The translations under genes were made by a program, and so were the position numbers. Below, piece by piece: positions 1 through 7,452 of a stretch of 64,000 nucleotides of DNA. The stretch's first letter is position 1, and the number at the start of each line of letters is the position of its first letter. The notes beneath the pieces are model-generated. The model did not search any database. It was given only the letters and a program-made list of their open reading frames with translations, and had not been told where the DNA came from. The stretch comes from JABWBD01 sp040768665 (GTDB lineage Bacteria > Planctomycetota > Planctomycetia > Pirellulales > Thermoguttaceae), in assembly GCA_040768665.1 (NCBI GenBank), contig JAXGMN010000054.1:19843-83842 (forward strand), read 5' to 3'.

Positions 1-108
1 GGCCACTTTTCCGGGTGGGGACAAAAGACTGGCTTCGCTAAACATTGTATCTTTGCTACCGGTTACCCACTACTATTCGCGGTGCCTGTCCCCTTTTTAT
101 CAAACCGT
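1..108 (-). repeat. partial GGGGACAGG-type palindromic repeat
   Basis: Read on the minus strand, positions 108 to 76 give AAAAAGGGGACAGGCACCGC and continue much like the element at 1809-1917 (GGGGACAGGCACCGC followed by an AATAG stretch and a GGTTTAGCC/GGTAACC stretch). The other half of the palindrome lies towards position 1, where GCCAGTC and TTTGTCCCC are found on the minus strand, but it is less well conserved. It lies just upstream of the aldolase start, so the promoter of that gene is either inside this repeat or beyond the window edge. Confidence 0.45.
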
Positions 109-138
109 TCCTCCTTTCCATCCCCGACTGAAGCCGTT

Positions 139-1143
139 ATGCCAAGAATCACCGGTATTCTCACGCCCCACATGGTGCCACTGGACGATCGTGGCGAAAT
201 TCACGAGGCCGAGTTGCGTCGATACGTGGATTGGCTGATTGCCAAAGGCGTGGACGGGCTTTACCCGAACGGTTCCACCGGCGAGTTCATTCGGTTCACG
301 CCGGAGGAGCGAAAGCGAATCATTCAGATCGTCTGCGACCAGGCGGCGGGACGAGTGCCCGTGCTCGCCGGAGCGGCGGAGGCCAACGTTCGAGAGACGG
401 TGAAAGCCTGTGAGACCTATGCCGGGTTCGGCGCTCGGGCAGTGGCCATCGTCTCGCCGTTCTACTATCGCCTCAGCCCCGATTCGGTCTATGCCTATTT
501 TCGCGAGATCGCGCTGTCCAGCCCGATCGATGTCACGCTCTACAACATCCCCATGTTCGCCAGCCCGATTGATATCCCGACCCTCCAGCGGTTGGCCGAA
601 CTCGACCGGATCGTCGGGATCAAGGATTCGTCCGGCGACGTCGCTCTTATGATGCGGATGATCGCAGCCGTCCGGCCGCACCGCCCCGATTTCAGTTTCC
701 TTACCGGCTGGGACGCGGTATTGGCACCGATGCTGTTGGCCGGCGCCGACGGCGGCACCCATGCGACCAGCGGCGTGGTGCCGGAACTGACCCGCAGGGT
801 CTACCAGCAGGCCCAAGCCGGCCGCTACGCCGACGCGATGCCGCTGCAACATCGGCTGCTCGAACTTTTTGACGCCATGCTGTATTCCGCCGATTTTCCA
901 GAGGGGTTTCGGGCGGCGATCGAGCTTCGCGGCTTTGCCATGGGCCGCAGCCGCCAGCCGATGAGCCCCGCGCAGCAGGCTCATCGGGAAAAACTGCAGA
1001 AGATCCTCCGCTGTCTGCTGACCGATTTCGGCGTCGAACCCCCGCCGGAAGGCTGCCCTACGAAACCGTCCCACGCGGTTAGATCGGTGGATGCGATCGT
1101 GGATACCGTATTGAACGAGCTTCGTGAGAAAGGGGTTCTGTGA
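139..1143 (+). CDS. DHDPS/N-acetylneuraminate lyase family aldolase
   Basis: A 334-aa TIM-barrel class I aldolase of the dihydrodipicolinate synthase family. Visible family features are NGSTGE (residues 44-49, the pyruvate-carboxylate-binding GxxGE-type motif), Tyr135 in LYNIP and Lys162 in GIKDSSGD, the Schiff-base lysine. Members join or split pyruvate (or another 2-oxoacid) and an aldehyde; the exact substrate cannot be read from sequence. It is about 40 residues longer than typical DapA, with the extra length at the C-terminus. The ATG at 139 is chosen because conservation begins there; upstream in-frame codons run into repeat sequence. Its TGA stop overlaps the GTG start of the BMC shell gene, so the two are translationally coupled. 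A housekeeping DapA role is less likely given that neighbour. Confidence 0.85.
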   Translation: MPRITGILTPHMVPLDDRGEIHEAELRRYVDWLIAKGVDGLYPNGSTGEFIRFTPEERKRIIQIVCDQAAGRVPVLAGAAEANVRETVKACETYAGFGARAVAIVSPFYYRLSPDSVYAYFREIALSSPIDVTLYNIPMFASPIDIPTLQRLAELDRIVGIKDSSGDVALMMRMIAAVRPHRPDFSFLTGWDAVLAPMLLAGADGGTHATSGVVPELTRRVYQQAQAGRYADAMPLQHRLLELFDAMLYSADFPEGFRAAIELRGFAMGRSRQPMSPAQQAHREKLQKILRCLLTDFGVEPPPEGCPTKPSHAVRSVDAIVDTVLNELREKGVL

Positions 1144-1778
1144 ACGGTGCCGTCGGATTTCTGGAAACCACGGGCCTGACGCCCGCCATGGTGGCACTGG
1201 ATGTGATGGCCAAATCGGCGCCGGTCCGCGCAACCCAAATCGAGATCAACGATCTTCTCGGAGTATGCGTGAAAATCACCGGTACCGTCGACGCGGTGTC
1301 GGTGGCGATTCCCGCCGGTCGACAGGTAGCCGAGGCGATGAAAGGCAGGCCGGTAGGCCATGTGATCACTGCGCTGTCTGCCGCGGCCCGGCCTGCCGTC
1401 GATTCACCTCGAGAGTACAACCCGCTCATTCAGCAGGACGTGGTGTTCCAAGCGGAACCGGCGCCTGCGATTCAAGAGACAGGACAGGCCACGATGAAAC
1501 AGGAAAGCTCGTTTGCCCTCGGTTTGATCGAGACCCAGGGGTTTACCGCCGTCTTCGAAGCCATCGACACCGCCTGCAAGACGGCGAGCGTGGAGGTCGT
1601 CGGCAAGGAGAAGCTCGGCGGCGGGTACGTCACGATTATCATCCGCGGTGAGTTGTCGGCTGTGACTGCCGCCATTGAGGCGGGCAAGAGCAAGGTCGGC
1701 GAGCTCGGCAAGCTGATTGCGGCGCACGTGATTGCACGACCGAGCCAGGCCGTCTTAAGTCTCCTGCCGAAACTGTAA
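1140..1778 (+). CDS. tandem BMC-domain microcompartment shell protein
   Basis: A 212-aa protein with two bacterial microcompartment domains, roughly residues 3-95 and 125-205, the arrangement of trimeric BMC-T shell proteins. The second half reads like a canonical hexamer-type subunit (ALGLIETQGF, then KLGGG at about 158-162 at the expected pore loop, ending AAHVIARP). The first half is more divergent, with LLGVC at the equivalent loop. The GTG start overlaps the stop of the upstream aldolase (GTGA), so the two proteins are probably made together. An in-frame ATG at residue 119 sits just before domain 2 and could in principle start a separate single-domain subunit. No other shell gene is visible in this window. 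Confidence 0.85.
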   Translation: MNGAVGFLETTGLTPAMVALDVMAKSAPVRATQIEINDLLGVCVKITGTVDAVSVAIPAGRQVAEAMKGRPVGHVITALSAAARPAVDSPREYNPLIQQDVVFQAEPAPAIQETGQATMKQESSFALGLIETQGFTAVFEAIDTACKTASVEVVGKEKLGGGYVTIIIRGELSAVTAAIEAGKSKVGELGKLIAAHVIARPSQAVLSLLPKL

Positions 1779-1808
1779 GAAGTTGGCGGCTCGAAGGCAG
1801 TCTCCGGG

Positions 1809-1917
1809 CGGGCTGATAAAAACTTGATAAAAACGGGGACAGGCACCGCAACTAATAGCGGTTTAGCCAGAGCGACCACACAAGATGTTGCGGAGCCAGT
1901 CCCCGTTTTTATCAGCC
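1809..1917. repeat. palindromic GGGGACAGG element flanked by an 11-bp direct repeat
   Basis: The outer arms GGCTGATAAAAAC and GTTTTTATCAGCC are inverted repeats. Inside them are GGGGACAGGCACCGCAAC and TTGCGGAGCCAGTCCCC, the core shared with the other repeats in the window. The element is flanked on both sides by CAGTCTCCGGG (1798-1808 and 1918-1928), which looks like a target-site duplication or a repeated boundary. Confidence 0.75.
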
Positions 1918-1964
1918 CAGTCTCCGGGTGACGTGATGAAACACAACGACCCGCCAGAACATCA

Positions 1965-2036
1965 AGCAGCCCGGCTGCTGACGTCGAGCGACCGCTTGGG
2001 GCAGCGGGAATCCCTTTGCCAGCAGCCGGGCTGCTG
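1965..2036. repeat. paired self-complementary 15-mers
   Basis: AGCAGCCCGGCTGCT at 1965 and AGCAGCCGGGCTGCT at 2021 are each self-complementary and also complementary to one another, separated by about 40 bases. They can form either two small hairpins or one long one. They lie downstream of the BMC gene and could act as an RNA 3' end, but no T-tract follows. Confidence 0.6.
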
Positions 2037-2536
2037 AGCCTTTTGAAATCGTGTGGGCTGTTGATGAACAAGGGGACCGGCTCCGCAAACCCCTGCATTT
2101 TCATTCCTCCCAACCGACTATTCCGTGTGGTGCATGCCCCCCCCTGCCAACCGGTCGCCCCAGGTGTAAGGGATTTGCCGCCTGTTCGAAACAGGATGAT
2201 CGAAAAACAGCGTCGTTCGAGGTCCTGTTTTACCGAATAAACAATATGTACGGCGTACAGGACGAATCGCCAACCCGACAACGATCCCCATAACTGAGGG
2301 GATTCGCGCTCGGTCATATTTCATCATGATGGACGATCTAACATTCTGGCTCAGATTTGCTGGTAGGGTCCTGCGGTTTCCGGGCTGTTCTGGGAGTGAC
2401 TCGTCGACTCGGTATTGCTAGAATCCGAGCCCTCGGCCTCCGCCGGGGGACATGGGAAGCGTCGGAGCTGATTTCCCGGGAGCACCTGCTGACGAAGACC
2501 CGACGGTAAATACAGAGCCAAAAGAGGGATCCGCCT

Positions 2537-4681
2537 TTGGCCTCGCCGCTGAACAATCGTGAGGGAAAAGCCCTGATTGCGAGTCCTTTGTCTGTTCGGA
2601 ACTCGGCGGTCGGCGCTGGGCCGTGCAGAACAGAGGGGTCTTGTGCGCTAAGAGCCGATGGCTGGCTGCAAGAAACGCCAAGGGTGCCCGGATCTTCTCG
2701 TTGTTTCCCGGACAGGCTTACGGAACCGGAACTGTACGCTGCGGCTTACCCGTGGATGCTGCTCTCGCGCCGGCTCGAGGAACAACTGGTCGAGCTGTTT
2801 CAAAAAGGACTCGTCCGCGGCACGGTGACGCTCAGCATCGGTAACGAAGCGACTACCATCGGAATGGCCCTGCCGCTGCGGCCCAGACGCGACGTCGTCT
2901 CCCTCCTACATCGGGATTTTGGGGCCCATCTTGTGCTGGGTGCCTCGCCCTACGAGATGGTCTGTCAATTCCTGGGCAATACGGATAGCCCAACCCATGG
3001 ACGCGAAGGGAACGTCCACCACGGCAACGCCGCGGAGCGCCGCTTTCCCATGATGAGCCATTTGGGAAAGATGCTGAGCCTCGTCGTTGGCGGCGTATGG
3101 GCCGCACGTCGCTACGGCGACGACGTTTTCGGCCTGGCCGTGATCGGCGATGGCGGAAGCAGCACGGGCGAGTGCCACGAGGCGATCAACCTGGCTGCCG
3201 TTCACGACGCCCCCGTTCTCTTCATCATCGAAAACAACCACTATTCCTTTTCGACCCCCACCAGCGCTCAATATCGCTGCAAGCGATTGTCTGATCGGGC
3301 GAAAGGGTATGGCATTCCCGGCCGCACCATCGACGGTACGGACCCGTGGAAAGTCTATTCCGCCGTCGTCGACTCCCTCGAGACGATGACCGTCCATCCC
3401 GGGCCGGCGCTGCTGGAGTGCATGAGCATTCGCCTCTGCGGGCACGCCGCCTACGATAAGGCCGAGTACGTCCGCTGTGAAGACCTGGAGAAATGGCACC
3501 GGCGCGACCCCCTCCTGAGCACGCGGAAAAAACTGCTTGAGGTCGCCGGTTTCGCCGACGCGGCAGTCACGGCGCTGGAAGACGACATCGAGCAACAGGT
3601 CCGGGCGGCGGTTGCCGATGCATTGAAGGCCCCGCGATGCCAGCCGGGCGAGCAAGAGTGGCGAGTTTTCGCAGATTCGTCCCCGTCGCCCGTCAAACCC
3701 TTCCGGATTGCCAGGGCGAAGAACGGCGAAGCCGTCCAGAAGGCGCTCGGCTACATCCTGGAGAACAGCCCCAGGGCCTTTCTGGCCGGCCTGGATGTGG
3801 GTCGGTACGGATCGGCCTTCAAGACCTGCAAAGGACTGTTCGACCGTTTCGGCCCCGAGCGCGTGATCGATATGCCGATCTGCGAGTCGGGAATCATGGG
3901 CTTTGCCCTCGGCGCGTCGCAGGCCGGCGCCGAACCGATCATCGAGTTTCAGTTCGCGGATTTCTCGACGGAATCGGTGTCGCAACTCGGTCTGAACGCC
4001 GGCACTTGGTACTTCCGCACCGGCCAGCCGGCACCGATTCTGGTGCGACTGCCCTGCGGCGGCGGACTGACGATGGGAGCATTTCATTCTGGCGAATATG
4101 AGGGGCTCTGGTCGCAGTTCCCCGGGCTCAAACTCCTCTATCCGGCCACGCCCCAGGAGACCTTCGAAGCGCTCGTAGGCGGATTCTACGACCGGAATCC
4201 CTGCCTTGTGTTCGAGCACAAGCTGTTGTACTGGAGCACGGCAGGGCCGATTGACTTCGATGGAGATCTCACCTCCATCTGGCGTCCGCGGCGATACATC
4301 GAAGGCACGGAACTGACATTGGTCGCCCTCGGGGCGATGGTTCCTCAGGCCTTGGCCGTCGCTCACCAGAGCGGCCGCTCGATAGAAGTGTGGAACCCCT
4401 TCGTCCTGGAGCCGTTGGATCTGGCTCCCATCTACGAATCGGTCGAGAAGACCGGCCGGCTTGTCGTTGTCCAGGAGTGTGGATCCAGGCAAGGGGTGGG
4501 ACATCGCATCATCGCGGAAGTCAGTCGGTCGTGCCTTGAACGGTTGCGGGCTGCGCCGCGGCTGATTGCCGCCCCCGACATGCCTGTTCCCTTTGCCCCC
4601 GAACTCGAGAACCACGTCCGGCCGGGCGCCGAGACCATTGCGGCCTGCATCGCTGAGTTGTTCCCTGAGGATCGCACGTGA
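2537..4681 (+). CDS. fused E1 alpha-beta 2-oxoacid dehydrogenase (thiamine-dependent)
   Basis: A single chain combining both subunits of a 2-oxoacid dehydrogenase E1 (pyruvate, branched-chain or acetoin type). The alpha part spans about residues 62-370, with the thiamine diphosphate motif GDGG at 204-207 and ENN at 232-234. The beta part spans about 395-710, with the cofactor-activating Glu450 in CESGIMGFALG and His517 in AFHSGE. E1 decarboxylates a 2-oxoacid and reductively acylates a lipoyl arm. The TTG at 2537, with GAGGGAT upstream, is the longest start. The first 60 residues look unlike the family, so the true start may be nearer 2700. Its stop overlaps the GTG start of the lipoyl-KASIII gene (GTGA), implying coupled synthesis. 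No E2 or E3 gene is in the window. Confidence 0.85.
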   Translation: MASPLNNREGKALIASPLSVRNSAVGAGPCRTEGSCALRADGWLQETPRVPGSSRCFPDRLTEPELYAAAYPWMLLSRRLEEQLVELFQKGLVRGTVTLSIGNEATTIGMALPLRPRRDVVSLLHRDFGAHLVLGASPYEMVCQFLGNTDSPTHGREGNVHHGNAAERRFPMMSHLGKMLSLVVGGVWAARRYGDDVFGLAVIGDGGSSTGECHEAINLAAVHDAPVLFIIENNHYSFSTPTSAQYRCKRLSDRAKGYGIPGRTIDGTDPWKVYSAVVDSLETMTVHPGPALLECMSIRLCGHAAYDKAEYVRCEDLEKWHRRDPLLSTRKKLLEVAGFADAAVTALEDDIEQQVRAAVADALKAPRCQPGEQEWRVFADSSPSPVKPFRIARAKNGEAVQKALGYILENSPRAFLAGLDVGRYGSAFKTCKGLFDRFGPERVIDMPICESGIMGFALGASQAGAEPIIEFQFADFSTESVSQLGLNAGTWYFRTGQPAPILVRLPCGGGLTMGAFHSGEYEGLWSQFPGLKLLYPATPQETFEALVGGFYDRNPCLVFEHKLLYWSTAGPIDFDGDLTSIWRPRRYIEGTELTLVALGAMVPQALAVAHQSGRSIEVWNPFVLEPLDLAPIYESVEKTGRLVVVQECGSRQGVGHRIIAEVSRSCLERLRAAPRLIAAPDMPVPFAPELENHVRPGAETIAACIAELFPEDRT

Positions 4682-5994
4682 GCCACGAGACCTTTCAAAT
4701 GCTGCTTTGCCTGCCTGCCCAGGCGGCATCGGAGACGGAAGCCACCATTATTGAGTGGTTTATCTCGCCGCAGGCCTGCTTCGAAAAAGGAGACGTTCTC
4801 GCCCAGGCCGAAAGTGCCAAGTCGGTATTCGATTTCCAGGCCCCCTGCGCCGGCAAGGTCGTCGGGATTCGCCACTTCGAGGGCGAGACCGTCCCTCTGG
4901 ATGAACCGGTCCTGCTGATTGAGACCGCCGATCCGGCCATGAAGCAGTGGATTCCCGACTTGCCGCACGATCCCGCCCCCGCCGCGGTGCCGCGGCCTGC
5001 CGCCGTGAAAACCGGCGATGGAGATGGTGAAGGCGCCGTGATTCGTGGCGTCGGAGCCTATCTCCCTTCGCGTGTGGTCACCAACGCGGAGCTCGTGCGG
5101 AGCTTTCCGGAAATCTCCGCGGAGTACGTCTACCAGGTCACCGGAATTCGCGAGCGCCGATGGGCGACGGACAACGAGAAACCATCGACCATGGCGCTTG
5201 CCGCTGCCCAGGAAGCGATACGCAAGTCCGGCATGGCAGCCAATGAGATCGACGCTCTCATTGTAGCGACCACTACACCGGATATGGCCATGCCGTCGAC
5301 CGCATGCATTCTTCAGGACCGGCTGGATCTCCCGGCTGTGGCGGCGTTCGATATCAATGCGGCCTGTTCGGGCTGGCTGTATGCCGTGGCAATGGCCCGC
5401 TCGATGGTGCTCACCCGAATGGCTCGTAACGTCCTCGCCGTCGGCGTGGAATTGCAGTCGCGGCTGCTGAACCAGGCCGACCGCAGCGCCTATTTCCTGT
5501 TCGGCGATGGAGCCGGGGCAGCCGTCATCTCTTCGGGTACATCCGGTCACCGCATCTGCCAGGCCATCCTGGGTGCAGATCCGCGCGGTCTGCGGATGGC
5601 GCGTCGCGAGACTCCGGGGTATTTCGTCGCCGTCAACGGCTCGAAGCCCGATCCGTGGATCCGACTGGAAGGCCACGCCCTGTTCCGGCTTGCAACCGAG
5701 AGCCTCAGCGATGTGATCTGCCGCGCAATCGCTCAGAGTGGATGGACCCCACAGGAAACCCGGTGGATCGTCCCGCACCAGGCCAACGGGCGGATTCTCA
5801 AGGCGGTGGCGAAGCGAAGCGAGTTGCCTTTCGAACGCTTCTTCCTCAACGTTCAGCACGTCGGCAATACATCCAGCGCGAGCATCCCGCTGGCACTCAC
5901 CGAGGCCGAGGGGGGCTTCAACGTCGGCGACAAGCTCATCCTCTGCTCCGTCGGCGCGGGCATGACGACCGCCGCGCTGTCCGTGCAGTGGTAG
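4678..5994 (+). CDS. lipoyl domain fused to 3-oxoacyl-ACP synthase III (FabH-like)
   Basis: A 438-aa protein with an unusual domain order. Residues 1-85 are a biotinyl/lipoyl attachment domain, with Lys48 in ESAKS at the tip where DKA is usual. A Pro/Ala-rich linker (about 90-118) follows, then a KAS III domain (about 120-438) with the full catalytic triad: Cys230 in NAACSG, His367 in PHQAN and Asn397 in HVGNTSS. KAS III normally takes acyl-CoA and condenses it with malonyl-ACP. Here the arm could receive an acyl group from the coupled E1 and pass it to Cys230 in the same chain. The fused arm and the E1 partner are seen directly; the CoA-free acyl route is inference. A plain FabH or a PKS-type starter enzyme are alternatives. 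Confidence 0.88.
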   Translation: MSHETFQMLLCLPAQAASETEATIIEWFISPQACFEKGDVLAQAESAKSVFDFQAPCAGKVVGIRHFEGETVPLDEPVLLIETADPAMKQWIPDLPHDPAPAAVPRPAAVKTGDGDGEGAVIRGVGAYLPSRVVTNAELVRSFPEISAEYVYQVTGIRERRWATDNEKPSTMALAAAQEAIRKSGMAANEIDALIVATTTPDMAMPSTACILQDRLDLPAVAAFDINAACSGWLYAVAMARSMVLTRMARNVLAVGVELQSRLLNQADRSAYFLFGDGAGAAVISSGTSGHRICQAILGADPRGLRMARRETPGYFVAVNGSKPDPWIRLEGHALFRLATESLSDVICRAIAQSGWTPQETRWIVPHQANGRILKAVAKRSELPFERFFLNVQHVGNTSSASIPLALTEAEGGFNVGDKLILCSVGAGMTTAALSVQW

Positions 5995-6255
5995 ATGTCT
6001 GGGGCCGCACTGGAGCCATCCTGCGCCAATGCGGCACAAACGCACGGAAAAGTATCGGAAGTGTGGGCCGCGCCCTCCATGACGAGCTGAAGCACCCGCA
6101 AAGTCGGCTGCCGCAGCATTCGCAGCAAGAAAAAAAACTTCACCTCCTCGCTTTCCGCAACGCCAAAACGACTTCGTGAATCCATGCTCCAAGACACGGT
6201 CGCTTCAATCATAGAGCCCTGCCGCCGGCCGGCCATCCGGCAAAACCTGATATTC

Positions 6256-6630
6256 TCAGTATTCGCCTGGAGGAATTTGAGGACGAACGCTCGGCGTCAG
6301 AGAATGACCACACCGCGGGCAGAATCGGACACGATAAGCAGTGATTAGCATCTTGCTGCAGCCTGGGCAGAATTTCGTGCCCCAAATGTTGAGAACGGTG
6401 ATGAGAATCACAACCGGGACTATCAGGAGGAATTCTACGGGTGGAAAACCAATCCAGGCCATGAAACCCACAAACACCACATTAGCAAGAGGGTGGCCCC
6501 ATCTCAGAACCCTCCTTTTTAGTGGAATGTTCTGATTGAACTCGAAGAACAGAAAGCTGCCAACGGCAAGAGCGCACCAACACGCCACAAATACGAAGAA
6601 CGCTGCGACGTGCTGATTCATGTTGGCCAT
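6256..6630 (-). CDS. membrane protein with C-terminal zinc ribbon
   Basis: A 124-aa hypothetical protein with three predicted membrane segments (about residues 8-28, 46-62 and 66-83) followed by a short cytoplasmic zinc ribbon, CPGC at 88-91 and CPRC at 104-107. The start MANMNQH is chosen because the upstream extension is not hydrophobic or protein-like; no strong ribosome site is seen. I do not recognise a named family, and the function is unknown. It is 96 bases downstream of another small membrane protein on the same strand, so the two may be co-transcribed. Confidence 0.6.
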   Translation of the reverse strand: MANMNQHVAAFFVFVACWCALAVGSFLFFEFNQNIPLKRRVLRWGHPLANVVFVGFMAWIGFPPVEFLLIVPVVILITVLNIWGTKFCPGCSKMLITAYRVRFCPRCGHSLTPSVRPQIPPGEY

Positions 6631-6726
6631 GACCGGTACTTTCAGGTCGCCCAACGGGTAGCATGCCGGACTCTGCGGGCATGCTACGTTGTGCGTGGCG
6701 CGTGAGGCGCCGGGCAAGAGCCAAGC

Positions 6727-7047
6727 TCAACGATACGGGAAGGCAAAGACCGAACGACATATCGTGGGAAGATAGAGCGAACCGAGCAACCCAAGCACGA
6801 CGCCCCACGTAGCCAGCCTGCGAGGTTTGCGAAACAGCCCGATCACGCTTAGGAGAAGTCCGGGCAAGCAGAGGAACGCGAGCGACATTCCGATGGATGA
6901 AACGACTGTGCCCACTGACCCGACAACGGACACGCCCAGAAATCCGCTAAGCGAGAGGAAGAAGCCAACGCCGCCGATAAGATTCCGCGTCGCGATGGGT
7001 GCAGAACTGGATGCGAGCGGGGCTTTGTACGGGTTCTCTGCCAACAT
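6727..7047 (-). CDS. small NPYxAP-type membrane protein
   Basis: A 106-aa hypothetical protein. It begins MLAENPYKAP, a short cytoplasmic motif common at the N-terminus of small planctomycete membrane proteins, followed by three hydrophobic segments (about residues 24-46, 50-72 and 79-97). The start at 7047 places the NPY motif near the N-terminus as expected. Function is unknown; the gene precedes another small membrane protein on the same strand. Confidence 0.6.
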   Translation of the reverse strand: MLAENPYKAPLASSSAPIATRNLIGGVGFFLSLSGFLGVSVVGSVGTVVSSIGMSLAFLCLPGLLLSVIGLFRKPRRLATWGVVLGLLGSLYLPTICRSVFAFPYR

Positions 7048-7452
7048 GAGACTGGCACGCACAACGGAACGCACGCACGACGCCGCCCCGGACGGAGCGG
7101 AGAAACGTCGCGTTGCCAGTTCATTCTAATGGGCCGCCGCAGTCGGCACCAGAGCGAAGGCGTCAGGCACCAGAGCAAAGGCGTCAGGCCGTCGTTAGTC
7201 ATTAATGCGTCCGCTAACGACAAAACGATGGCCTGCTCTCAACCTTGCCCTGCGTGCGACGATTGGTTCCAGGGATTAGATTCTGGCTGGATCTCTCCCT
7301 GCCACGTCCACTCCGTCATCCAATCTCTCCCCGCGCGGGGTTGCCCCCTTCGGCCGCCGCACAATCTAATCCTTCATAGGTTATGCGTTGCATGCCGGGA
7401 TACTTGGTCCGTCGCCGTAGGCGCCCCGAAGGGCACTGTGTCTTCTGCGGTT
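7048..7452. other. 405-bp gap containing a 21-bp tandem repeat
   Basis: No gene is supported here. GGCACCAGAGCRAAGGCGTCA is present twice in tandem at 7145-7165 and 7166-7186. The rest has no recognisable structure. It separates the PQQ propeller gene (which ends at 7453) from the small membrane protein genes on the same strand, so the gap should hold a terminator and a promoter, neither of which is obvious. Confidence 0.5.

Larger units (their letters stand above)
1779..2536. other. 758-bp intergenic region rich in palindromes
   Basis: No convincing gene is present; the ORFs across it are translations of repeats. It holds the palindromic element at 1809-1917, a pair of AGCAGCCCGGCTGCT palindromes, and a GGGGACCGGCTCCGC stretch near 2076 that resembles part of the same repeat family. 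The last 200 bases should contain the promoter of the E1 gene, but I see no clear -35/-10 pair. The gap argues against one operon joining the BMC pair and the E1/KASIII pair. Confidence 0.6.

Noticed and set aside
139..5994. One operon joining the BMC pair to the E1/lipoyl-KASIII pair
   Set aside because: A 758-bp gap full of palindromes separates them. Same strand, but no evidence of a shared transcript.
2906..6192. Long minus-strand ORFs opposite the E1 and KASIII genes
   Set aside because: Shadows of GC-rich coding DNA; the plus strand carries complete catalytic motifs.
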